The notes under the pieces were generated by a model. The model made no database searches. It was not told the DNA's origin and saw only the letters and a program-made list of their open reading frames with translations. A stretch of 10,287 nt of DNA, taken from contig HF998007.1 in NCBI GenBank assembly GCA_000433015.1, positions 10,076-20,362 on the forward strand, read 5' to 3'. Numbering within the stretch: the first letter of the stretch is position 1; each line of letters opens with the position of its first letter. This document shows, one piece after another, positions 1 through 6,390 of this stretch. The position numbers were made by a program, and so were the translations under genes. Origin of the DNA: Firmicutes bacterium CAG:631 (GTDB lineage: Bacteria > Bacillota_I > Bacilli_A > RFN20 > CAG-631).

Positions 1-1642
1 AACAGCAAAAGCTTTTCCCTTAGAAAAAATGCTTTATTATGCTAGTGATGAGCAAAAAACAACGCACCCCTTTCAAGCCTACTTGGATATTGTCTACACC
101 CAAATTAAAGAATATACCAATCTTGACCCCTATACGACACCAATGGAAATTTATACCTATATGGATCCTGTTTTACAAGCTGAAATCGATTTAATGCAAC
201 AAAATCAATCCAGTTATATTCACTTTGACAATGATTTACAACAATTTGCTGCTGCGATTATTAACAATGAAAATGGAGCTTTAATTGCTGCTTTTGGAGG
301 TAGAAATTATGCGGGCCAACGATTATTTAATCGTGCCTATGACATGGTAAGGCAACCCGCTTCAACCATTAAACCCATTTTATCTTATGCTTTAGCTTAT
401 GAACATTTAGATTGGAGCGATCAACATAAAGTAGTGGATGAACCAACATTGTACCCCAATACGAATCAACAAGTGCATAATGTTGATCAAAACTACATGG
501 GAGAGTTAATGATTGATGAAGCCATTGGTTATTCTAGAAATACGATTGCTGTAAAAACCTTACAAGAAGTGGTTCAACATATTGGAATGAATGGTGTCAC
601 CGATTATTTGAATCAAATTCAACTTTTAGATACCCAACCAGAAGACGTTTCTTATGCTTATGCACTGGGAGCCTTTCATTATGGGGTTTCTCCAACACAG
701 TTAGCTGCTGCTTATGCCATGTTAGCTAATCAAGGGATTTATAAAACGCCATTAGCGGTTAAAAAAATTGTCTTGTTAAATGAAAACAAAGAAATTCAGT
801 TTGATATTCAAAATCAACGCGTATTACAGGAAGACTCTGTTTATTTATTAAATAGTGTCATGGAAAATGTCATGAAGAAAAATTTTTGGAACATTAATGT
901 CATTCAACCACAAGATGTGCATGTTTGTGCTAAAACAGGAACCTCGAGTTTTGATCGTCAACTTCTTGAAGAATACGATTATCCTTCAAATGCCTATAAG
1001 GATCGTTGGTTAGCAGGATATAGTAAAAATTTAACCATTGCTGCTTGGACAGGATTTGATGTCACTGAAAAAGGAAAAGAAACTTATTTTGTTCCTAGTA
1101 GTAATGATGCCAATATTGTCAAACAATTCTTCAAAAGAATCATGGATATTGCTGGTATTCCAAATCAAACTTATCCAAAGCCAAATAATATTGTTTCTAT
1201 TCCTATCGTAAAAGGTTCCTATCCTTATTTATTACCAACAAATAATGTCAATTCTGATTCTATCGTTGTTGCTCAATTTAAAAGAGAAGCGATGCCTACC
1301 CTTTATATTTGTGAGCCTGCAATTACAAAAACGGTTGAGTTTGACTATTATGTATCTGATTCTAAACTAACCATTCTCATTCCTAATGCCATCAGTGAAG
1401 AAAATCAATATCATAAAATTTTTGATTATGAAAAAATTTATGGAGATTTAGAATTAATTTGTGAAATTAAAAATGAACAAAACGAATCGTATCGCATTGT
1501 TTTAGACCAATCCATCAATGAAATTGATTTATTTTCTAAAGGCAATTATACGATGGAACTTTATTATCAATATAAAAATGGCCACAATAAAGGGCCATCT
1601 CAAATCGAAACATTTACCATTCAAAAAGGAAGTTTATTTTAA
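1..1642 (+). CDS. ponA: Class A penicillin-binding protein (PBP1/PonA-like), 5'-truncated by window edge: transpeptidase domain and C-terminal extension
   Basis: This is the 3' part of a bifunctional peptidoglycan synthase; the reading frame is open from base 2 with no stop, so the glycosyltransferase domain lies off the left edge. The ATG at 29 is internal. The stretch around bases 130-190 (MEIYTYMDPVLQAEID) is the usual bridge into the transpeptidase domain. The three penicillin-binding motifs are present: SxxK as STIK with the catalytic Ser at 362-364, SxN as SRN at 533-541, and KTG(T) at 932-943. From about base 1165 a Pro-rich linker leads to a beta-rich tail of about 110 residues, perhaps a fibronectin-III/Ig-like domain. 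The enzyme would cross-link stem peptides outside the membrane. The gene converges on nth with a 9-bp overlap, as I recall ponA does near nth in B. subtilis, where recU precedes ponA. Family assignment is secure; the exact orthologue (ponA versus another class A PBP) rests on synteny. Confidence 0.93.
   Translation, partial: TAKAFPLEKMLYYASDEQKTTHPFQAYLDIVYTQIKEYTNLDPYTTPMEIYTYMDPVLQAEIDLMQQNQSSYIHFDNDLQQFAAAIINNENGALIAAFGGRNYAGQRLFNRAYDMVRQPASTIKPILSYALAYEHLDWSDQHKVVDEPTLYPNTNQQVHNVDQNYMGELMIDEAIGYSRNTIAVKTLQEVVQHIGMNGVTDYLNQIQLLDTQPEDVSYAYALGAFHYGVSPTQLAAAYAMLANQGIYKTPLAVKKIVLLNENKEIQFDIQNQRVLQEDSVYLLNSVMENVMKKNFWNINVIQPQDVHVCAKTGTSSFDRQLLEEYDYPSNAYKDRWLAGYSKNLTIAAWTGFDVTEKGKETYFVPSSNDANIVKQFFKRIMDIAGIPNQTYPKPNNIVSIPIVKGSYPYLLPTNNVNSDSIVVAQFKREAMPTLYICEPAITKTVEFDYYVSDSKLTILIPNAISEENQYHKIFDYEKIYGDLELICEIKNEQNESYRIVLDQSINEIDLFSKGNYTMELYYQYKNGHNKGPSQIETFTIQKGSLF
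1578..1598 (-). terminator. Candidate intrinsic terminator of the dapB-nth operon, inside the PBP gene
   Basis: On the - strand, ATGGCC (1598-1593) and GGCCAT (1583-1578) form a 6-bp GC-containing stem with a 9-nt loop, followed by TTTTATATT. It lies about 36 bases past the nth stop codon and within the last codons of the convergent PBP gene. No T-run follows on the + strand, so it would act on - strand transcripts only. The short stem and interrupted T-tract keep confidence moderate. Confidence 0.55.
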
Positions 1643-2257
1643 AGGTTTATATTCTTTTTGGCATTGATCTTTTAATTGACACTTGTCACATTCTGGTTGT
1701 TTGGCTTTGCAAAAATATCGTCCAAAGAAAATTAAGCTATGGTGCATTTGAATCCAATTTTCTGGCTCTATAGCTTTTTTTAATTTTTCTTCGACCACTT
1801 CAACCGAATCTTCAATATCTGCATATTTTAAACGTTTAGCAATGCGATGAATATGCGTATCGACAGGAAGGGCTGGAATTTTATATCCTTCTGCAAGGAT
1901 TACGTTTGCTGTTTTATTTCCAACTCCTGGTAATTGTAATAAATCTTCTTTGTTTTTAGGAACTTCTCCATGATATTTTTCATCAATAATTTTAGCAATT
2001 TCTAATAAATGTTTAGCCTTGACTTTATACATACCAATGGATTTGATGATTTCTTCGACTTCTTTTAAAGAAGCGTTTTTTAAAAGATGCGCATCAGGAA
2101 ATTTAAAAAAAAGTTTTTCTGTTGCTTGATTGACTCTTGCATCAGTGGTTTGTGCCGATAATACCACCGCGATGAGTAATTGAAAAATGGTTTGGTAATG
2201 CAACTCACATTGAGCATGAGGATATAAAGAATAGATATATTGTAATTTTTCGTCCAT
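1634..2257 (-). CDS. nth: Endonuclease III (DNA glycosylase/AP lyase)
   Basis: A 207-residue base-excision repair enzyme that removes oxidised pyrimidines and nicks abasic sites by beta-elimination. The length is typical. The helix-hairpin-helix motif LPGVGNKTANVIL spans residues 109-121 and carries the catalytic Lys115; the catalytic Asp133 is in PVDTHIHR. The C-terminus holds the [4Fe-4S] ligands Cys183, Cys190, Cys193 and Cys199 in the canonical C-x6-C-x2-C-x5-C spacing. The ATG follows the dnaD stop after a single base and has no strong Shine-Dalgarno sequence, so it is probably translated by coupling to dnaD. Last gene of the dapB operon. Nothing looks degraded. Confidence 0.97.
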   Translation of the reverse strand: MDEKLQYIYSLYPHAQCELHYQTIFQLLIAVVLSAQTTDARVNQATEKLFFKFPDAHLLKNASLKEVEEIIKSIGMYKVKAKHLLEIAKIIDEKYHGEVPKNKEDLLQLPGVGNKTANVILAEGYKIPALPVDTHIHRIAKRLKYADIEDSVEVVEEKLKKAIEPENWIQMHHSLIFFGRYFCKAKQPECDKCQLKDQCQKEYKPLK

Positions 2258-2258
2258 C

Positions 2259-2885
2259 TTATTTATTTAACCAATCAATTTTACTCAATTCAATGGTTTC
2301 TTGGAGTTGATTTTGATATTCGGTCTCAGAGAGTTGCTTTTTCTTATGTTCTTCAAATAAAATAGTATCGATATAACGAATGGAATGATTGGCTGATTGA
2401 GCGCATAAATTAACAGCTAATTGAATTTCTTCATAAGTATATTTTTTGTCTAACCATCCATTGATAATATCATATTCTAAAGGAGAAAGAGGTCGGCCAA
2501 AAAAATTTTCAAATAAAGTAAAGACATTTTTTTCCGTTTCTTCTTTCTTTTCTTCCTTTTTTTGTCTTTGTTGCCATTCATTTACATAAAGCTCATTCAA
2601 TTTTTGATGCATTAAAGAAAGATCCGTTTGCACGATCCCTTTTTCATCAATATGGGTTTGAATCCATCCTTTTGCAATTAAATTGGTATATAAAACATCG
2701 ATTTTAGTTACTGTAAAATTGCTAAACAAAGCTAAATCCGAAGGATTAATAAAGGTATTTCCTGTTTGATACAACGTATAAGTTAAAAGTAAAAGAATGA
2801 CCTCATCGTCATTGAGTCCTAATTTTTTATAATTTAAAATGAGCATTTTTTCAACATTTAGCATCTCATCTTGGTATTCTTTCAT
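2259..2885 (-). CDS. dnaD: DnaD-type replication initiation / primosome protein
   Basis: A 208-residue protein of the DnaD family, which in Bacilli works with DnaB and DnaI to load the replicative helicase at oriC and at restart sites. Residues about 1-100 look like the winged-helix DDBH1 oligomerisation domain. A Lys/Glu-rich linker at 106-120 leads into the DDBH2 domain (about 122-180), recognisable by FFGRPLSPLEYDIINGWL and SIRYIDTILF; this contains the YxxxIxxW DNA-binding motif (Tyr138, Ile142 region, Trp144). A short helical tail follows. It has a strong AAAGGAGG ribosome site that overlaps the stop codon of the upstream nucleotidyltransferase gene. Adjacency to nth is a conserved Bacilli arrangement. 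Confidence 0.93.
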   Translation of the reverse strand: MKEYQDEMLNVEKMLILNYKKLGLNDDEVILLLLTYTLYQTGNTFINPSDLALFSNFTVTKIDVLYTNLIAKGWIQTHIDEKGIVQTDLSLMHQKLNELYVNEWQQRQKKEEKKEETEKNVFTLFENFFGRPLSPLEYDIINGWLDKKYTYEEIQLAVNLCAQSANHSIRYIDTILFEEHKKKQLSETEYQNQLQETIELSKIDWLNK

Positions 2886-2899
2886 CTTTTTATCCTCCT

Positions 2900-3652
2900 T
2901 TATTCTAACATTTCTTTTAATTGTTCCTTGATGTTTTCTAGTGAAATTTCTGAAGCATTTTCTAAATAAAATACTTTATTATAACCAAATAAAGTTTTTA
3001 AAACATTCCATTGTTCATAAAGTTGATTCGTATTTAAAATTCCACATTCATCATATGTTTTTTTAATTTCATAAGCAATTTTATTTTTACTCAAGCGTTT
3101 AATTTCTTGAACCAAATTAAAAATGGCTTGTTTTGTCTTTTCTTCAAACTCAAAATGCGTCTTTTGATGTAATCGTAAACCACGAAAGATACGAGAAGGA
3201 TCTTCTTTAATTCTTTTTTGAGGGTCCCCAATAAAACGAATTTTTTTTGCTTTAATATCGCTAAGTCCTTGATGAAAATCCATTATTTTTTGATTTTCAT
3301 CCATGTATAAAGCATTGATTGTAAAATCACGACGATAACTGTCTTCTTTTACATTGGAACTAAAGCGTAATATTTTCGGATAAACAGAAGGATAAATATA
3401 GGTTTCTATTCGAAAAGTGGTTAATTCTGCTTTTAAATTTTGATATTGAATTTTTACATTTCCAAACATTTCTCCTTGTGTAGAAATGACATCAAATAAT
3501 TGGCTGATTTGTTGGGGAGTTGCACTGGTTGCAATGTCTATATCCGTATAGGGAAGATTGAAATATTCATCTAAACTACTTCCTCCAACTAAATAAGCGA
3601 CATATCCTGCTTCTTTGATTTTTATTAAAATGTCCTTAATCCGCTTATCCAT
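2900..3652 (-). CDS. cca: Short class II CCA tRNA nucleotidyltransferase / poly(A) polymerase family protein
   Basis: The 250 residues match the head and neck of class II tRNA nucleotidyltransferases, which repair or add the 3' CCA of tRNA. Motif A is AYLVGGSSLDEY (19-30) with the metal-binding pair Asp37/Asp39 in TDIDIAT. RRDFTINAL (107-115) is motif B, DFHQGLSDI with IRFIGDP (125-144) is motif C, and EDPSR (150-154) is the nucleotide-selecting motif D. RLSKNKIAYE (186-195) resembles motif E. The loop between motif A and motif B is as long as I recall for the Geobacillus CCA-adding enzyme, so it does not look like a CC-only enzyme by loop deletion. Two oddities stand out: the usual Arg of GGxxRD is Leu27, and the protein is about 130-150 residues shorter than normal, lacking most of the body and the tail. 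The stop abuts the dnaD ribosome site, leaving no room for a frameshifted remainder. Its AGGAG ribosome site overlaps the dapB stop. It could be the only CCA enzyme or a paralogue with another RNA substrate. Confidence 0.82.
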   Translation of the reverse strand: MDKRIKDILIKIKEAGYVAYLVGGSSLDEYFNLPYTDIDIATSATPQQISQLFDVISTQGEMFGNVKIQYQNLKAELTTFRIETYIYPSVYPKILRFSSNVKEDSYRRDFTINALYMDENQKIMDFHQGLSDIKAKKIRFIGDPQKRIKEDPSRIFRGLRLHQKTHFEFEEKTKQAIFNLVQEIKRLSKNKIAYEIKKTYDECGILNTNQLYEQWNVLKTLFGYNKVFYLENASEISLENIKEQLKEMLE

Positions 3653-3663
3653 ATTTTATGCTC

Positions 3664-4314
3664 CTATTTTTGAATTAAATTGATAAAAACACTCTCGTCT
3701 TCATGTTGTAGATAATGCAAAACACCTTTCGCATAAACTTGTTTATGATCTACCTCATAGACTATTTTCATTTTATCATATTTTGATTCAAATTGAATAT
3801 CATATTCGATAATCTCATCCATTCGATCTTCGCTCACAATTTCACATTCACATCTTGCTAACGATTTTAAAAGTTTTCCAGTCCCTGATGGTTTGTCTTT
3901 TTTGGAGTAATGATGTTGTTCTATAATTTTAATGTGATCAAAGTTTTGACTAAGAGAAGAAAAATTCTTTATCAAAATATTCATAGGCAAAGAAAAATTA
4001 CTGCATATTATTCCTTTTAAATTTATTTTTTGACATGCCTCTTGAATATATTTTAACTCTTGATTAGAAAATCCGGTAGTGCCACAAATAAAAGGAAGAT
4101 GATATTGAATACAAAGTAATAAATGTTTGTAGGCCACTTCTTTGTTTGTAAAGTCAATCACCCAATCAATAGATTGGTGTTTAGCAATCACTTCTTGAAG
4201 GGATTGTTCATGTTCATTAACACAATCTAAAATTTGATATCCTTCTTGTTTTAATAAACGATAAACTTCTTTCCCACATTTACCTTTACTTCCACATATC
4301 ACAATTTTTTTCAT
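3664..4314 (-). CDS. dapB: 4-hydroxy-tetrahydrodipicolinate reductase, divergent and short
   Basis: A 216-residue cytoplasmic NAD(P)H-dependent reductase of the diaminopimelate pathway, feeding lysine, peptidoglycan and, in spore formers, the dipicolinate branch. The N-terminal Rossmann motif is GSKGKCG (8-14), with the family markers VIDFT (52-56), GTTGFS (78-83) and SNFSLPMN (105-112). The substrate-site signature is EQHHYSKKDKPSGTG (132-146), giving the catalytic His134/His135, Lys138 and the PSGT loop. The C-terminal part is divergent: the usual SRxxFAxGA segment reads DHKQVYAKGVL and the protein is roughly 35-50 residues below the common length. It has a good AGAGGTGA ribosome site. First gene of a four-gene - strand operon, with 11 bases to the next start. 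Identification as DapB is firm; full activity is likely but not certain. Confidence 0.9.
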   Translation of the reverse strand: MKKIVICGSKGKCGKEVYRLLKQEGYQILDCVNEHEQSLQEVIAKHQSIDWVIDFTNKEVAYKHLLLCIQYHLPFICGTTGFSNQELKYIQEACQKINLKGIICSNFSLPMNILIKNFSSLSQNFDHIKIIEQHHYSKKDKPSGTGKLLKSLARCECEIVSEDRMDEIIEYDIQFESKYDKMKIVYEVDHKQVYAKGVLHYLQHEDESVFINLIQK

Positions 4315-4340
4315 ATTTTCACCTCTTATAAAAATATGAA

Positions 4341-4368
4341 AATGTATGTTTTTTTATATCTTTTTCAA
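4341..4368 (-). promoter_or_regulatory. Candidate promoter of the dapB-cca-dnaD-nth operon
   Basis: On the - strand, TTGAAA (4368-4363) and TACATT (4346-4341) are separated by 16 bases, a reasonable sigma-A pair located just past the HU terminator and upstream of the dapB ribosome site. The same -10 region also reads CATACATT (4348-4341), which is a perfect sigma-E -10 element in Bacillus terms, but no matching -35 is seen. Assignment is by pattern only. Confidence 0.45.
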
Positions 4369-4371
4369 ACA

Positions 4372-4395
4372 AAAAAGCAGTATTTACTGCTTTTT
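4372..4395 (-). terminator. Intrinsic terminator after the HU gene
   Basis: A perfect inverted repeat, AAAAAGCAGTA (4372-4382) and TACTGCTTTTT (4385-4395), with the symmetric A and T flanks giving a T-run on the - strand just past the hairpin. It starts 9 bases after the HU stop codon and separates HU from the dapB promoter. The symmetry means it could also stop transcription from the left. Confidence 0.85.
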
Positions 4396-4404
4396 ATCAT
4401 TTTT

Positions 4405-4677
4405 TTATTTCACTTGTTCTTTAAATGATTTTGCTGGTTTAAATCCAACGGTCTTGTAAGAAGGCACAATGACTTTTTTGTTTGTTAAAGGAATGACAGC
4501 TGTTCTTGCTTTTCTTGTTTTAACAACAAAGTTTCCAAAACCTGGAATTTTAACCATTTCTCCTGCTTTCAATTCTTCAACAATTGTTTCAAAAACAGCA
4601 TCAACAACACGAGTGGCTTCTACTTTTGTGATCCCTTTGGCTTCGCTAATTTTAGCAGCTAATTCTTGTTTATTCAT
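4405..4677 (-). CDS. hup: HU-family nucleoid DNA-binding protein with altered arm tip
   Basis: A 90-residue histone-like protein, exactly the length of Bacillus HU and alignable to it without gaps. It forms dimers that bend DNA and compact the nucleoid. The helical dimerisation half (1-45) and the GFGNFVVKTRKAR strand (46-58) are standard, as are the intercalating Pro63 and the closing FKPAKSFK (79-86). The arm tip is unusual: the normal G-R-N-P-x-T-G reads A-V-I-P-L-T-N at residues 60-66, so Arg61 and both glycines are lost, and Gly82 is Ala. The called ATG is the third of three ATGA repeats behind an AAAGGAG site; the other two are out of frame. It lies directly downstream of spoIVA, as hbs does in Bacillus, but with its own promoter and terminator. 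Confidence 0.95.
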   Translation of the reverse strand: MNKQELAAKISEAKGITKVEATRVVDAVFETIVEELKAGEMVKIPGFGNFVVKTRKARTAVIPLTNKKVIVPSYKTVGFKPAKSFKEQVK

Positions 4678-4714
4678 TCATTCATTCTCCTTTATTTATG
4701 TGTTTTCTACTTAT

Positions 4715-4742
4715 ATTATACATATTTTGGACATTTTGGCAA
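4715..4742 (-). promoter_or_regulatory. Sigma-A-type promoter of the HU gene
   Basis: On the - strand, TTGCCA (4742-4737) and a consensus TATAAT (4720-4715) are separated by 16 bases. The predicted start of transcription is about 30 bases upstream of the first ATG and leaves room for the AAAGGAG ribosome site at 4693-4687. The spacer and -35 contain two near-direct repeats (CCAAAATGT and CCAAAATATGT). Confidence 0.75.
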
Positions 4743-4812
4743 ATAATATTCTCATTTTACTTTTATTTTTTTTATAAAAATGTGCTTTATTTCTTGATTA
4801 AAAACAAAAAAA

Positions 4813-4826
4813 AGGACAAATGTCCT
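4813..4826 (-). terminator. Intrinsic terminator after spoIVA
   Basis: On the - strand, AGGACA (4826-4821) pairs with TGTCCT (4818-4813) across two bases, flanked by A-rich sequence and followed by an 8-base T-run and a further T-run. It is about 24 bases past the spoIVA stop and upstream of the HU promoter, so HU and spoIVA are separately transcribed units. Confidence 0.8.
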
Positions 4827-4849
4827 CTTTTTGCTTTGTGCAATTTGTT

Positions 4850-6316
4850 TTAAAAAACAATAGCGATTAGATTATTTTTACCACGGTTTGTCATGGATTT
4901 TAAAATATTTTGTAATTTAACGCGATTATTTTCAGGTAAAGTCATTAATTTAGCATTGATGCCATCTTTTAATAAATCCCCAATATTTCTACCAAACATA
5001 GACATATTGACTAATGTTTCTTCATTTTGAGTTAGATATTCCATCATAGCTTCACTTTGTTCTTTACTTCCTAAAATTGGTTCAAATGTATTTTCAACAT
5101 CAACTCTAAAGATATGTAATGTTGGCGCACTTGCTTTAATTCTTACTCCATAGCGATTTCCATTTTTAATTAATTCTGGTTTAGAAATGGAAATATCATT
5201 GAGTGATGGTACAGAAGAACCATATCCTGTTTCTTTGGCCATTAAAATTGCTGGCAACAAATCAGCCATTTGTTCTTTATATTGTTTATATTCTTGTAAG
5301 ATTTTAATCAAATCGGCCTTGTCTTGCAAATCCGTGCCTACAATATCATTAATGACAGCTTCATACAATCCATCCTTTGGCTCAATTCTTAAAGTAACAA
5401 CGCCTGTTGCAGTATCAATATTTGTAATTTCAACACTTTTTGCATATTCATTTTGTCTTAATGCTTCAGCTAATTTTTCAACATCACGCACTTTTTTTGC
5501 TTCTTGCAAAGCATCTTGAATAGATTGACGATAAGATTGTTTTAACCAATAATTTTCCTCTAATGCTGCAACCCAACTTGGGAAAACAACATCGACATCT
5601 AATACAGGGAATTCATAAAGAGCATCTTTTAAAACTTGATTTGCATCTTCTTGATTCATTTGTTCAATGGACATTGGGATTGCACTAACTTGATATTTTT
5701 CTGACAATTCTTTTGCCGTTTGTTGTGCTAAAACACCATTTGGATCTTTAGAGTTGACAATCACAATAAAGGGTTTGCCAATCGTTTGTAATTGTGTAAT
5801 TACTTCATCTTCGGCTTCTACATAAGAATTTCTAGGAATGTCAACAATGGTTCCATCTGTGGTCACAACAATACCGATACTACAATGATCGGTAATCACT
5901 TTTTGTGTGCCAATTTTTGCGGCTTCATCAAATGGAATAGCATCTTCAAACCAAGGCGTTTTAACCATTCGAATTTTATCTTCATCCATATAGCCTTTTG
6001 CATCTTTAAAAACATACCCCACACAATCCACTAAACGAACTTGGACACTTAAATTTTCTCCCACTTCTACACTCACTGCATTGTTTGGAACAAATTTGGG
6101 TTCCGTTGTCATAATTGTTTTTCCTTGTCCTGATTGTGGCAATTCATCCGTTGCTCTTGCCTTTTGATATTCATCTTGAATATTATTAATCACTACAAGT
6201 TCCATAAATCGCTTAATAAAAGTCGATTTACCAGTACGAACGGGACCAACTACGCCTAAATATATATCACCGTTTGTTCTGCCACCAATGTTTTTTAATA
6301 GTTCTTTTATATTCAC
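4850..6316 (-). CDS. spoIVA: Stage IV sporulation protein A, spore-coat basement-layer ATPase (GTG start)
   Basis: A 488-residue cytoskeletal ATPase made in the mother cell. It polymerises on the forespore surface, is anchored by SpoVM, and is needed for coat attachment and cortex formation. The sequence follows Bacillus SpoIVA throughout. Walker A is GPVRTGKST (24-32) with Lys30, the TT pair of TIMTTEPKFVP is Thr70/Thr71, and the Walker B Asp97 is in LVDCVGY. The middle region contains TTDGTI and EFPVLDVDV, and the C-terminus ends in LIAIVF as the family does. An ATG 15 bases upstream (6331) keeps the frame open, but it overlaps the GGGAGGTT ribosome site; GTG at 6316 has a 7-base spacing and restores Lys30/Thr70/Asp97 to the numbering I recall for B. 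subtilis. Its terminator separates it from HU. A sigma-E-like -10 precedes it. Confidence 0.98.
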   Translation of the reverse strand: MNIKELLKNIGGRTNGDIYLGVVGPVRTGKSTFIKRFMELVVINNIQDEYQKARATDELPQSGQGKTIMTTEPKFVPNNAVSVEVGENLSVQVRLVDCVGYVFKDAKGYMDEDKIRMVKTPWFEDAIPFDEAAKIGTQKVITDHCSIGIVVTTDGTIVDIPRNSYVEAEDEVITQLQTIGKPFIVIVNSKDPNGVLAQQTAKELSEKYQVSAIPMSIEQMNQEDANQVLKDALYEFPVLDVDVVFPSWVAALEENYWLKQSYRQSIQDALQEAKKVRDVEKLAEALRQNEYAKSVEITNIDTATGVVTLRIEPKDGLYEAVINDIVGTDLQDKADLIKILQEYKQYKEQMADLLPAILMAKETGYGSSVPSLNDISISKPELIKNGNRYGVRIKASAPTLHIFRVDVENTFEPILGSKEQSEAMMEYLTQNEETLVNMSMFGRNIGDLLKDGINAKLMTLPENNRVKLQNILKSMTNRGKNNLIAIVF

Positions 6317-6321
6317 AAAGT

Positions 6322-6329
6322 AACCTCCC
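6322..6329 (-). promoter_or_regulatory. Ribosome binding site deciding the spoIVA start
   Basis: On the - strand GGGAGGTT is followed 5 bases later by GTG at 6316 (7 bases from GGAGG). The upstream in-frame ATG at 6331 sits directly ahead of and overlaps this site, so it has no ribosome site of its own. This favours GTG as the initiator. Confidence 0.85.
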
Positions 6330-6344
6330 ATACATTTCTACTTC

Positions 6345-6352
6345 AATGTATG
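6345..6352 (-). promoter_or_regulatory. Sigma-E-like -10 element upstream of spoIVA
   Basis: CATACATT on the - strand matches the Bacillus sigma-E -10 consensus CATACAnT. Transcription would start near 6338, about 20 bases ahead of the GTG. The -35 region falls in the preceding terminator hairpin and matches ATATT poorly. B. subtilis spoIVA is transcribed by sigma-E, which is the reason for looking here. Confidence 0.5.
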
Positions 6353-6358
6353 AAAGCA

Positions 6359-6385
6359 AAAAAGAGTTTAGAACAAACTCTTTTT
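6359..6385 (-). terminator. Intrinsic terminator after the CPBP protease gene
   Basis: An 11-bp perfect stem, AAAAAGAGTTT (6359-6369) with AAACTCTTTTT (6375-6385), around a 5-base loop; read on the - strand it ends in TTTTTT. It lies 5 bases past the protease stop codon and just upstream of the spoIVA promoter region. Confidence 0.85.
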
Positions 6386-6390
6386 AAAAT

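Noticed and set aside
1670..1700. A + strand terminator for the PBP gene at TGACACTTGTCA
   Set aside because: The stem is only 5 bp with a 2-base loop and no T-run follows.
2886..2910. A frameshift as the cause of the short CCA-type enzyme
   Set aside because: Its stop codon lies on the dnaD ribosome site, so no remaining coding sequence for a tail exists downstream.
4469..4777. A + strand open frame opposite HU
   Set aside because: It covers the HU gene and its promoter on the other strand, with low-complexity hydrophobic residues from T-rich DNA.
5187..6034. Open frames on the + strand opposite spoIVA
   Set aside because: They are antisense to a full-length, well-conserved gene, have no ribosome sites and give no recognisable protein.
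6329..6336. A + strand sigma-E promoter reading away from spoIVA (CATACATT on the + strand)
   Set aside because: It faces the terminator and 3' end of the protease gene with no + strand gene; best explained as the second arm of the dyad.
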